From NCBI GenBank assembly GCA_040285825.1, contig JAUPSS010000001.1, positions 1,860,001 to 1,924,000 on the forward strand: 64,000 nt of DNA. Reading direction: 5' to 3'. The position numbers were made by a program, and so were the translations under genes. This document shows positions 27,732-37,349 of the stretch, in pieces; positions within the stretch are counted from its first letter, which is position 1; every line of letters starts with the position of its first letter. This stretch comes from Eukaryota sp. TZLM1-RC (lineage: Eukaryota; Metamonada: BaSk clade). The notes below the pieces were generated by a model. It did no database searches and was not told the DNA's origin. It was given only the letters and a program-made list of their open reading frames with translations.

Positions 27732-30700
27732 TGATCAGACGCCTTCCTTTGAGGTAGTTCTCGAAGCCACTTTCGGTAAGCATGAGAAGGATAGCATAAA
27801 GCTCTTTCTGTACCGTGGGCCAGTTCTGCTGGGAGTTAGTCAACAATCTGCTGAAGAAGCTGATTGGTCTACATTTCCTATTGAGTAAGGAAGTACCAGG
27901 GTCCTTAGTGGGTTCTATTTGTTCCCAAATCACGCCGCCAACTGCTATATCAGAGGCATTACAACTAATTAGTACTTGGTTATCCACCGGAGGTAAGTTG
28001 AGAGGCATATGCTCCGCGATCAGACGTTTGATTTCGGCTAAATGGTAGTCGTGAGTGTCTTTCCACTGCAAGCGACGTGGTTTGCCATGTGTTAATTTGA
28101 TGATCGGGGCAACATGCTTGGTTACCTGGGGAAGCCATTCCCTAATGAAGTTGACTGAGCCGATAAGGCTACGGGCGTCTTTCACAGTCTTAGGTCTGGG
28201 AAGATTCAGTAAAGACTCTGTGCGTGTAGGATCTATGGTCCTGGTTTTGTGTTGGAATCTGCTACCAAGGATCTTTATTGGGTGTCTAGAGGACACAAAA
28301 TGGCACTTGGGCAGTCCAAGGCTAACTCTACGGGTTTGAGCCTTCTCGAGGACACGTCTTAGACGTCCGAGGAACTCGTTGAAAGTTCTACCTACTATAA
28401 TGATGTCATCTATATAGATGAATACACCGTCTCCGGAGAAGATGTCTGCCATAACGTTCTGGAAAACCGCAGGAACGTTCTTGAGGCCGAAAGCAGCACG
28501 TTTAAACATGATGCTTTTGCCAGGGATGCTTAAGGCAGTCTTCTCCCAGTCCTTTTCTGCAATCTTTAGTTGCCAAAAGGCTTTGGGAAGGTCAAGGGTA
28601 CCGATGAAATTGGCTTCCGAAAGGAAGACTAGCACATCGGATATTCTGGGGAGATTAGGTTCAACGGGAATAGTGTTGGCGTTGACTCCGTCCTTGCCGC
28701 TGTAATCACCAGTAAGGCGAGGCTTACGATGATCAGGGTATACCACAAGACATACTGGAGAGCTGAACTCATGGTTCGATGGTACAGCAAATCCAGACTC
28801 GACGAGTTCATCGAAGATCTGTTCGGCGACTTTCTGTTTCTCGGGGTTTAACCTACGAGGGGGTCGTCTGACTCGAATACTTTCATCATGAAAGTTGATC
28901 TCCATTGGAGGACAGTCAATCCCATCAGCATGCGGCTTAAGGGTGAATGTCTCTTCGAACTCTTTCAAGGTTAGAAGTAAGGTCTTCTTCTCGTTATCAC
29001 AGTCGAGGTTAATAGTACAACCAGAAGACTGAATGTGCTCCATCCAACGTCTAGGGACGTTGACGACATCTGAGACTTGGGAGATTCGATGGTCGAATTC
29101 GGCCTCAGGCAGAAATAATGTACGATGTTCCTCATCCATCTTGATGAAGAGACCTTCATCGTTCAATAAGCCTAGGTGATGCAACAGGTCTCTACCAATT
29201 AGTAACATATTGTTGCCAGGAATGATGGCCAAACTATGTTTCACATGAACTAATTGGGTTACGCTACCGAGTCTGAAGCTCAGTGTGCCTTCTGCTGATC
29301 CTAAAGACTTCGACATGATGTTGTTTGCAGACTTGAAGTTTATGCAATGGTTAGTCTTTACCATGTTGCATCTCTCTGCTAAATCAACAGTGATGACTGA
29401 TATCGAAGCTCCAGAGTCGATGATCCCTTCTATTTCGCAGTTATTTATTGAAAATTTCAATTTTAAATTTTTGCGTGCGACATCTGAGGTGCGAACCATG
29501 AAGATATCGCTGTGGGACTCTGAGTCTGGGTTCGAGTCGAACTCATGATTGAAACAGTGTTTATTTGGTGTTTCTATCGTTGTAGCTGTTTTAAAATTCC
29601 GGGTAGTCAAAGGATTAGTTAAGCACTTAATCCACTGGTTGGAGACTGAGGTTTGTTTTATGTTTGGTGTTTTACGTGCTGGAGAGCTGTCTTGCTCTAT
29701 AGTAAACAAGGAACATTTGTTTGAACGTTGCTTTGATGTATTACCTGTTGGAGAGCTATCTTGCTCTATAGTAAACATTGAATATTTATGGGAACGTTTA
29801 TTACTACTAGAAGGGCCCTTGCCTCTTCCTCTACGTCTACCTTTGCCTCTACTACTACTACTACCCCTAGCCAAATGTGCTCGAACGGCATCTGGGTTGG
29901 CATCTCGCCATTGCTTGGATCGCTGGCAATCAGGGTCGGGACATTCGTTAATAGAGTGGCCTGGAAAACCACAGAATCTACAGAGACCAGCTTTATCTCT
30001 TTCTTTCTTAATTTGCGACTTGCTCCTTTTGGTAAGTTGAGCAGGGGCGACGCTGGAACCCGCAGGCTTAAATTCGCCTATTCTTTTCTTGTCCTTTGGG
30101 TTTGCTCTAACATAGTGACCCATATGTTGTTGATAGCTGTCACTGATGTTGGCCTTTTGCTCGTCATAGGATCTTGCTGAACACCAACTCATGTATTCAG
30201 CAGCAAGGATGTCGACAAATTGTTGTAAAGTATGGTGTTGCCAAACATTGGGTGTGGACCATACTGTTCTCAGGTTGTCACTGATGGCCTGAATACCAAC
30301 AGAATCGATCATATGGGTTGCAATTTCCCAGTTTTGAATGCGCTGTAGGAAATGTTGACCATACAAGGCACGGTCGCTTGCCCTGACGTCAGAAATGGCG
30401 GTACTTCGTGAAACTGTTCTCATTAGCCTCACAGTGAAGTCGCCCCAGCGATTCCTAAAGTCCTGAATATTCCAATTCATCTGAACTCTATATAACTGAT
30501 TCCTCGCCGTTTCTAAAGTACTATACTGGCTGAGGTGTAAAATTGATTCCCATATTTGCTCCTCATTAATGTTGTCGATAGCTGAGATACTATCAGACAT
30601 AGACGAAAACCTGCCTTGAGCTCTCAGAGCGGCCAAGCACTCTGGAGTAACACAGGAGGCAATCCTACGAGGGTCGACTTGAGCAGCAGCTCTGAATCGG

Positions 30701-32985
30701 TCCCACTCGTGGAGGGGGTTACCATATCTCTGATCAAGAGGGAGGTTCCGGTTTTCTCTGCTTATGGATTGAGGAGTGGCAGGAGGACGAGAACGTTCCT
30801 CAAGTTGCCTTCTTAGTTCAGACACTTCTCTTGCTAGTCTGACTTGAGTAGGATCAGATTCATTGATGTCTCTCTCTTCAATGGTCCTCTCAGTCCTAGC
30901 ATACAGAATAAATCTGTCGATGAATTTCAAGATCCTTACTGGGTCAGAGATATCGTTGGCTTCCAGGGTGGGTTTTCTAGGACGACCACCTCTTTGTCTA
31001 TCTCTATCTCTATCTTGTGAACTCGCCATAGCTTCCATCAGTAGAGTGTTGGAAAACTGGGGAGCTATGGGAGTGTTAGAAGGAGTTGCTCCTAGGAGCC
31101 TAGGGTCCTGAGGAACCTGGGAAGGAGTTGATGGATCCTGAGGTTGGACAACTACAGGTTGTTGCACTGTCTCCACAGTGTCAGTAGTCGCCATCGGCTC
31201 ATCTTGTTGTTGGTCATCTTGAGGCTCAATGCTCAAAGATGAGAAAACAGTGTCTGAATCCACTGGGTCAGGCTCAGAAGTTCTCAATTCTACTGGGTCA
31301 TGATCACTCGGATAGTAACTTTCCACATTACCATCGATATTAACCCAAAGAAGAGAACTTGAATTGGTGACACCAATGTTCTCCTGTACATTCATGAGGG
31401 CATCCCTTAGTGGCCTATTCCTTCTATGCTCCGGACCAAAATATGACGCGCAATGGTCTGGTCTGCGGTCTTGAAGGTACAATCTTTGGTAGTTCGTAGT
31501 GTAAGTGTACCACCATCCAGTCCTGAAGTCTCTATTGATATAAATATCAAGAGAGGCATTGTATCCAGGGCTAAACCTGGGGAAAGGACATGGGTTACAT
31601 CGGTTGAGGAAGAGATTCAGCTCATCACCAGCGAAGATCCTCTGTACACCTTCACGAGGAGTTCTGAACCCTCCAACAGTCTCCCGTTGAGGATAGTTTG
31701 GAGGAGGGTCACAGCGAACCGTGAGATTGTCTACTTCCTCCGTTGGGAAGTAGGGACCTATTCTTCTGCGGATCCTAAAGCCGTGATCATTAACCACTTC
31801 TGGACCCCAAAATGGGGGTAAAGCAGCAATGAGTTCATTGGGAGGAATCGATGCAGGATCTCCTAGCATTAACTCAATACCAGCATTGAGAACTAAGTTT
31901 TGAGCTTCAGTTCTCTGTTGGGTAGAGGTGAAAGGAGAATCTGATTCCTGGGGCTGGCTTGGGGCTTGATAGGTGTTAGGCTGTGCAGCACTAAGCACCT
32001 GCCAAGCAGCAGGAACAGAAGAAACAACGTGACCTTGCTGAGGAGTCTGGCCAGAGGTTGGAGGGATATGAATTACTCCTCTAGTAGGAACTCCCGAAGG
32101 AGGAACAGATGGAGTTGAATGGACTTCTGTAGGAACTACCGTAGTAGGAGCAGAAGTATCAGGAAGGCCTGCTACAGGAACTTCTTGAGAAGGAGTAGTA
32201 GGATTTGGGCTACCAGCAGGGACTGCAGGAGGAGCTGGTGGTTGCGGAGGGCTGCTTTCCATAGGAACTTCCCTAGAAGGAATGGAAGGAGCTTGTTGTC
32301 CTTCCCCAGGAGCTTCCGTAGAAGAAGTAGAAGGAATTTGTTGTCCTTCCCCAGGAGCTTCCGTAGAAGAAGTGGAAGGAGCAACAGGAGCGCAAACAAT
32401 AGGTGAAGAGGGAGGCTCTACCCTCTTGAGCTTCAACAGCTCAGATATCTTGTTGCTAGCCGAGTCAGGGTCAGTCTGGTTGATGATATACTTCAGATAT
32501 TCATCTAAAGTACTGAACTGTTCAGGACCTAAAAGGGAATCTTCAACCTCTCCTTCAGAACCAGGGGGAGGAGAAAGAGGTACAAAGTTTTCCACATTAG
32601 AGGGAGGAACAGGAAGACTGATAGGAACCACAGGAACGTCATCCGTAGATGGAGTGGAACCTTGACCCGAGGGTTGAGAGGAAGTATCACTTCTCTCGCC
32701 ACCAGAGGGTTGTTCTGTTCCCAACTGAGGAGTTTGGGAGGAAGAACTTGAAACATTGGGTTGTGTAACAGAATCTCCGGAGGGAGGAGTTAACACAGGA
32801 GGAGGAGAAGCATTGCTTCCCTCAGACCCAGTTGTCAAGGGTTGTTCTGGTCCCGACTGAGGAGTTCGGGAGGAAGAACTCGAAGAGTGAGACGTAGGAG
32901 GATCAGTCCTAACAGTCTCGGAGTTGTCATTGGAACCACCCAAAGGTGATCCAATACGTATTGATGATCTGTGGGGGTTAGACAT
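27643..32985 (-). CDS. gag-protease-RT-RNase H ORF of the gypsy element (truncated by frameshift)
   Basis: 1780 codons from the ATG in the LTR. Residues 1-350 are Pro/Ser/Gln-rich with short repeats (IPSTSSTEAPGEGQQ). Residues 380-600 are a folded-looking module (LPPFWGPE...). Residues 640-960 are gag-like helices. About 1000-1015 is the zinc knuckle CRFCGFPGHSINEC. About 1187 is the protease DSGAS. RT includes LPKAFWQLKIAEKDWEKTAL and YIDD (about 1523). RNase H begins CNASDIAVGGVIWEQ (about 1673), where Asn replaces the expected catalytic Asp (TDAS). The frame is lost in a T5 run at 27727-27731, after which the ORF runs out of frame to a TGA. Compared with typical gypsy gag-pol it has a very long N-terminal extension. 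Confidence 0.9.
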   Translation of the reverse strand: MSNPHRSSIRIGSPLGGSNDNSETVRTDPPTSHSSSSSSRTPQSGPEQPLTTGSEGSNASPPPVLTPPSGDSVTQPNVSSSSSQTPQLGTEQPSGGERSDTSSQPSGQGSTPSTDDVPVVPISLPVPPSNVENFVPLSPPPGSEGEVEDSLLGPEQFSTLDEYLKYIINQTDPDSASNKISELLKLKRVEPPSSPIVCAPVAPSTSSTEAPGEGQQIPSTSSTEAPGEGQQAPSIPSREVPMESSPPQPPAPPAVPAGSPNPTTPSQEVPVAGLPDTSAPTTVVPTEVHSTPSVPPSGVPTRGVIHIPPTSGQTPQQGHVVSSVPAAWQVLSAAQPNTYQAPSQPQESDSPFTSTQQRTEAQNLVLNAGIELMLGDPASIPPNELIAALPPFWGPEVVNDHGFRIRRRIGPYFPTEEVDNLTVRCDPPPNYPQRETVGGFRTPREGVQRIFAGDELNLFLNRCNPCPFPRFSPGYNASLDIYINRDFRTGWWYTYTTNYQRLYLQDRRPDHCASYFGPEHRRNRPLRDALMNVQENIGVTNSSSLLWVNIDGNVESYYPSDHDPVELRTSEPDPVDSDTVFSSLSIEPQDDQQQDEPMATTDTVETVQQPVVVQPQDPSTPSQVPQDPRLLGATPSNTPIAPQFSNTLLMEAMASSQDRDRDRQRGGRPRKPTLEANDISDPVRILKFIDRFILYARTERTIEERDINESDPTQVRLAREVSELRRQLEERSRPPATPQSISRENRNLPLDQRYGNPLHEWDRFRAAAQVDPRRIASCVTPECLAALRAQGRFSSMSDSISAIDNINEEQIWESILHLSQYSTLETARNQLYRVQMNWNIQDFRNRWGDFTVRLMRTVSRSTAISDVRASDRALYGQHFLQRIQNWEIATHMIDSVGIQAISDNLRTVWSTPNVWQHHTLQQFVDILAAEYMSWCSARSYDEQKANISDSYQQHMGHYVRANPKDKKRIGEFKPAGSSVAPAQLTKRSKSQIKKERDKAGLCRFCGFPGHSINECPDPDCQRSKQWRDANPDAVRAHLARGSSSSRGKGRRRGRGKGPSSSNKRSHKYSMFTIEQDSSPTGNTSKQRSNKCSLFTIEQDSSPARKTPNIKQTSVSNQWIKCLTNPLTTRNFKTATTIETPNKHCFNHEFDSNPDSESHSDIFMVRTSDVARKNLKLKFSINNCEIEGIIDSGASISVITVDLAERCNMVKTNHCINFKSANNIMSKSLGSAEGTLSFRLGSVTQLVHVKHSLAIIPGNNMLLIGRDLLHHLGLLNDEGLFIKMDEEHRTLFLPEAEFDHRISQVSDVVNVPRRWMEHIQSSGCTINLDCDNEKKTLLLTLKEFEETFTLKPHADGIDCPPMEINFHDESIRVRRPPRRLNPEKQKVAEQIFDELVESGFAVPSNHEFSSPVCLVVYPDHRKPRLTGDYSGKDGVNANTIPVEPNLPRISDVLVFLSEANFIGTLDLPKAFWQLKIAEKDWEKTALSIPGKSIMFKRAAFGLKNVPAVFQNVMADIFSGDGVFIYIDDIIIVGRTFNEFLGRLRRVLEKAQTRRVSLGLPKCHFVSSRHPIKILGSRFQHKTRTIDPTRTESLLNLPRPKTVKDARSLIGSVNFIREWLPQVTKHVAPIIKLTHGKPRRLQWKDTHDYHLAEIKRLIAEHMPLNLPPVDNQVLISCNASDIAVGGVIWEQIEPTKDPGTSLLNRKCRPISFFSRLLTNSQQNWPTVQKELYAILLMLTESGFENYLKGRRLIIFHRSPKPYLHAYRSEQKQNSLKVASHLF
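32945..32961 (-). promoter_or_regulatory. Candidate primer-binding site, gypsy element
   Basis: After the 5' LTR the minus strand reads ATACGTATTGGATCACC. The small elements have ATAATTATTGGCCATTT at the same position. TGG could pair with a tRNA 3' CCA, but it is set 8 nt from the LTR and lies inside the gag frame. The primer is not identified. Confidence 0.4.
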
Positions 32986-33116
32986 TGAGTATACCTTAAA
33001 TGTAATTTATTACAAGGGAATGAGGATTTCCCTTAACTTAAGCGCATGGGCGCAATAATACAATAGCTATTAATAAACTATAAGTAAACTATTATAAATA
33101 TTATCCAAGGCTAACA
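32962..33116 (-). repeat. 5' LTR of the gypsy element
   Basis: 155 bp. It contains the gag-pol start codon (32983-32985), so the first eight codons are LTR-encoded. Confidence 0.95.
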
Positions 33117-33120
33117 GTTT

Positions 33121-33463
33121 GTGAGATTTCAACTACATTACCCAATCTTGTTTTACCTTAATAACTATCAGCTAATAGGTTGAAATAAATAAATAATTCT
33201 ACAAGTGGCACTTGTGTTTTCAGTTTCAAACAAGGTGTGCATATTTATAGATAAATTAATAAATATACAAAAATGAATATTGAGCAAAGATAATCTTGCA
33301 ACTTATTTAGTTGATTATTTGAGGTTGATTGAACAATTTGAAACCTTAATTACTAGCAGGAATAACATAAAATCAACATTGTTCTGTTGAATTGTCCTTC
33401 AATGCAGCGCTTATTCACGTTTAGTTTGAAAAATGTAGAACTTCTGTAATTCCATTGTTTGAC
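33121..33463. other. AT-rich spacer
   Basis: Between the gypsy element and a LINE C fragment. No gene recognised. Confidence 0.4.
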
Positions 33464-33471
33464 TTTTGTTC

Positions 33472-33797
33472 TGTCGATAGAAACACACAGCTGGTTTTTA
33501 TTGCTTTTCCATTTTCGATAAATGGAAGATCATCAGTTGAAGCAGAAACTTTTTTGAATGACTTCCAAAAAATGGTGCAAGAAAAAACAATGAGAAGATT
33601 TGATATTTTTTATGGCGTTCACGGATTCAATTTGCCATTATTAATAAATTACCTCGGTTTTTCAATCGAATATGAGAAGCTTTAGCTAGACAGCAAGCAG
33701 ATCAAGATTTTGTAGAGGAAATCTTGGTTCAATGATAGTCGTCCCATTAGTTATGAGTTAATTTAATTAAGTGTGCAAATTCAATAAATACAAGGTT
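33472..33797 (+). mobile_element. LINE subfamily C 3' end
   Basis: Encodes VDRNTQLVFIAFPFSINGRS, then SVEAETFLNDFQKMVQEKTM, with the frame lost near the end (the family tail is ARQQADQDFVEEILVQ). It has the family 3'UTR (CCCATTAGTTATGAG). TTTTGTTC flanks it (33464-33471, 33798-33805), a probable 8-bp TSD. The same family is seen at 47458-48310 and 56883-57005. Confidence 0.75.
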
Positions 33798-34067
33798 TTT
33801 TGTTCAAAATGTGAAAATTGTCACTTTTCAACAACACTTATGGATTGACATTTTATTAATCAAAGGTGATCATCAGATACAGTGTTCATTTTCTACTATC
33901 ATCATTTGTGTAAAAATGACTCTTCTTTTAGTGTCACCGTTAGTGATTCAGAAACACTGTCTGGAAAATCAACTCACCAAGACTACCAGAATGATACAAA
34001 TTAAAATACAAAAAATTTATTAAACCGAGTGAAGCAAACTCAAAAATAATATCGAATTATTATTAAA

Positions 34068-36428
34068 TTATTCAAATGAAACATTAGGATTCAAAGTAAT
34101 TAATCTACTCTCTTCATCGTCTAACTTGGCATACTTTGCCACAATGAAAACTAAATCTCTTTCGGTTAGCTGAATAATCAAATGTTTGATAACCATTCTC
34201 CTTTTAATTAAATCTTCAATTGATGCAAAATCATCAAATGCACCAAGCACGTGATCAATAATGTCACGTTGAGCAACACCTGCAAAAGGGGTTACTTCCT
34301 TGGTTTTAATGAATTCTGCAGCAACTCTCATCAATCGCTCATAATCAGCACGTTTAATCGTGACTTTGTTGGATGATTCGTGACTTCCATTGACCTGTTC
34401 GTCATCATTTTGGCCTTCCATCATTTCTGATTGATCTTCATCTCCATCCATAACATCTTGCTGTTCTTCAGCAGGTTCATTATCATTATTTTCTTCAATC
34501 AAATTTCTTTCAATTTCTTCCTCATTTTGACCTATATCCAGCTCTATTGGTTCAGCATCCACATACAATCTTGTTGCCTTAAGTAGCCTTGCAGCAGAAG
34601 AAACATGAAAAAGGTTCACTTTATCATTAAAATAAAGTCGAGCAAAAGCCTCTGAAAGTCTAATTAGTGCTTCCAACTGACGAATGGTAATCCTAAAGCT
34701 TGTCTTAGTGACTCCGGTATCATCTCTTCTCATCTTTGCATACTCTTTAATTACTTCTTGCTTGGCTTCTTCGGTTAATTTTGGGTTGACTTGTTTAGCA
34801 AATCTCACGTAGTTAGCAATGTCTTGCGGTGTATAGGTCATATTGATCAAAGAGTTGGTCTGTTGGTGAAGAGAAACAATGTGGCGGGCAACAGCAACAT
34901 CATGAGTAACCGAATAATTATCTCGAATGACGAAAAACAAATCAAACCTAGACATAATTGGTGGCGTCAAGGAGACGTTTTGCCTTAGTGTCTTGTGAGT
35001 ATCATACCGTCCCCCAATGGGATTACAAGCAGCGAGAACAGATGCTCTTGAGCTAAGAGTGGCTCTGATGCCAGCCTTTGCTACTGAGATAGTTTGTTGC
35101 TCCATAGCTTCATGAATCGCTGAAGAATCCTTACTTTCCATCTTGTCAAATTCATCAATGCAGCAAACAGAACCATCAGCGAGGAGCATTGCACCAGCTT
35201 CTAAAGCGTAATCACCAGTCTCGTTGTCCCTGGTAACAGAAGCTGTTAAACCAGCAGCAGAGGAAGCTTTTCCAGAAGTGTATACAGCACGTGGGATGAA
35301 GGAGGAAACCCATTTGAGAATCTTGCTCTTGGCGGTAGCAGGGTCACCAACTATACATAGATTTAAATCACCTCTAAGAGTAATTGTTTGACTTTTCTTG
35401 ACTACGCCCCCCAGTAGCATTAGAAGCACGCCTCTTTTGAGGTCTTCATGGCCATGGACAGCTGGGCAAATGGATCTGATTAGGTCATGTTCAATTGTGG
35501 GGTTCTTTGCCATTGAAAGAACCCGGTCTTGCTGATTCTCCGAGACTTCGACAAGCTGCAAGCCTCCTTTTAAATACTCTTGGATGGAAGAAACTACAAA
35601 AGCCAACCTAAACGAAACATCTTGGACACCTGAAGTCAACCCAGAGACCCCTGCAGATTCACCAGTAGCTCTTCTATTCCTAGTGGTCTTCTTTTCTTTT
35701 GAAGAAACAAGAATTTCGTCAGGAAGAGCTACGACCGTCCCTGATATTTTGACCGTATCTCCTGGTTTTAAACTGCCCACGTCATCATGACGAAGAATGA
35801 CGTCAAGACTACGTGGCATTGATCCAGGAGGTACTGTGGAGGACTCTTCCTGGATTCTAACCCTCTGCCAATCAATCCAAACTGATTGATTGGGCTGGAA
35901 ACGGAAACCATTGGTATTTGAGCATTCGTTATTAGAGCAGCAGGTTGGAGTGGTGAATTGGTATTGTTGTCGGACATTGCGAACACTAGATCCGCATTTG
36001 GGACAAACAAAAGTTCCATAAAGTAGTTCTGGTCGCACATCTGAAGTCCGAATAACTGTTCCCTTGATTGAAAGGAGGCTGCCAATGCGAGAACAACGGA
36101 TTTCACGTAGAGAGATGGTGGGGTCAACGTCGTGGATGGCGAGAGAGAAGATTTGGGAAGGGTGGGCTTCAATAAAGTCGGGAAAACGTGTGGAGAGAAC
36201 GGTTGTGAAGGAGCGAATGAGAGATGGTTCCATTAGGTAGTACTTGTGGCGAATAGATAATGCCAATTCTTGGGAGAAGTGAGCAATCGCATTTAGACTG
36301 ATGGAAAGAGTGAAACGGGGAGGATGGACCTGTGTGAACCTCTCAATAGCTTCGAGACAATGGCCTTCGAGAAACTGCTTGAAATGTTCGTTGATAGCCA
36401 TAGAAGGATCTGCTACTTCGCCTACCAT
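34068..36428 (-). CDS. MCM6: MCM6, replicative helicase subunit
   Basis: Start set at the ATG at 36428 (the open frame extends further but begins TTG), giving 786 residues; a second ATG nine codons on is an alternative. Domains: N-terminal helical A domain; zinc-binding CPKC...CCSNNEC (about 139-170); OB fold with WIDWQRVRIQEESSTVPPGS and MPRSLDVILR, the combination typical of MCM6 rather than other MCMs; AAA+ core with Walker A GDPATAKSK (about 358), Walker B CCIDEFDKM (about 421), sensor/AACNP and arginine finger SRFD (about 493). An acidic linker (about 650-700) leads to a C-terminal winged helix. MCM6 is part of the MCM2-7 helicase loaded at origins in the nucleus. No introns. Confidence 0.93.
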   Translation of the reverse strand: MVGEVADPSMAINEHFKQFLEGHCLEAIERFTQVHPPRFTLSISLNAIAHFSQELALSIRHKYYLMEPSLIRSFTTVLSTRFPDFIEAHPSQIFSLAIHDVDPTISLREIRCSRIGSLLSIKGTVIRTSDVRPELLYGTFVCPKCGSSVRNVRQQYQFTTPTCCSNNECSNTNGFRFQPNQSVWIDWQRVRIQEESSTVPPGSMPRSLDVILRHDDVGSLKPGDTVKISGTVVALPDEILVSSKEKKTTRNRRATGESAGVSGLTSGVQDVSFRLAFVVSSIQEYLKGGLQLVEVSENQQDRVLSMAKNPTIEHDLIRSICPAVHGHEDLKRGVLLMLLGGVVKKSQTITLRGDLNLCIVGDPATAKSKILKWVSSFIPRAVYTSGKASSAAGLTASVTRDNETGDYALEAGAMLLADGSVCCIDEFDKMESKDSSAIHEAMEQQTISVAKAGIRATLSSRASVLAACNPIGGRYDTHKTLRQNVSLTPPIMSRFDLFFVIRDNYSVTHDVAVARHIVSLHQQTNSLINMTYTPQDIANYVRFAKQVNPKLTEEAKQEVIKEYAKMRRDDTGVTKTSFRITIRQLEALIRLSEAFARLYFNDKVNLFHVSSAARLLKATRLYVDAEPIELDIGQNEEEIERNLIEENNDNEPAEEQQDVMDGDEDQSEMMEGQNDDEQVNGSHESSNKVTIKRADYERLMRVAAEFIKTKEVTPFAGVAQRDIIDHVLGAFDDFASIEDLIKRRMVIKHLIIQLTERDLVFIVAKYAKLDDEESRLITLNPNVSFE

Positions 36429-37349
36429 TATTCTGGATGTTATTTTTGAAATAAGTAACCAATAGAATGAATTTTTATCAGAATTCAATTCAGGTATTTG
36501 ACCAATTCATGCAATTTTGATAGACGTTAAGCATACTTTAGATCTAAGAATTTTATAAATCATTATCTCAATAATCAATATTTCAATACACACAATGAAG
36601 TAAGGGAGTCACAGTCATAGATGAGTGATCAGTTGTTACTTTGATATCTGTGCAGAAGTTACTAATAGATTAATTTCTAAGTTTACGGAATTTTTGAGTA
36701 TAGATTAATGCATCCCTCTGGAGGGCCGTTTTTATTATTCATAGCTGGGTCATCACGTCCATTCAAAGTTCAAGCAGAATGAGTTAAGCGTGTCCGATGA
36801 ACTTGAAGAATGGTTTTAACTAAAGTGGAGAACGTTCTGTCACAGACACTTTGTAAAAGATTTGCAAAAGCGGGATTTGTTTCTTATCCAACATAATTCA
36901 AACATCAAAATCCAAGCTCTCAAATATCTTTGACAGTTTTTTGTTATTTTGCTTGCTCTGATGAAAGAATTTTCCACCAAGTTTTCACTGTACTATGATC
37001 TCTCTGATTTGTTGTTGAGTAAAAAGGTTCACTTAAAAAATGATCACTTTGCCAATGATTTTCCATCAAACACTTTGTGTTTCTATGTTAAAATGTCGCA
37101 TCTACTTCTTTTCACCCTACTCCTCACAGCATGCTTTATAACCATTGGAGTCTTTCTTGAAACAAGCCTCCGTATTGCTTAAAAGCACATCGCATCTAAA
37201 ATAGAGGATAAAACTCTATTTCTGTGTAACAAAACCAGTAAAGAATTGCTGCTAAATAATAATGATCTATTACCATTGAATTTCTATTGCGAGGAATGTT
37301 TAAATTTCTCATTCATCTAGTTCATTGATTTCAACCCTCTTTCTATTCA
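36429..37349. other. Intergenic with a LINE relic
   Basis: 36838-36945 matches, on the minus strand, the LINE segment at 6.64-6.75 kb (CTTTTGCAAATCTTTTAC..., SLDFDV region). The rest shows no gene. The 200 bp before 37350 would hold the Snf7 promoter. Confidence 0.5.

Larger units (their letters stand above)
25751..33116 (-). mobile_element. Complete Ty3/gypsy-type LTR retrotransposon
   Basis: 7,366 bp bounded by identical 155-bp LTRs (TG...CA) and a 4-bp TSD, GTTT (25747-25750 and 33117-33120). The order gag, protease, RT, RNase H, integrase identifies Ty3/gypsy. Unusual points: the gag ATG lies inside the 5' LTR and the pol stop inside the 3' LTR, so coding sequence overlaps both LTRs. A polypurine tract abuts the 3' LTR. 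The identical LTRs indicate recent insertion, yet RNase H is damaged. Confidence 0.95.

Noticed and set aside
28055-32665. Many plus-strand ORFs of 60-160 codons
   Set aside because: Antisense shadows of the gypsy gag-pol gene.
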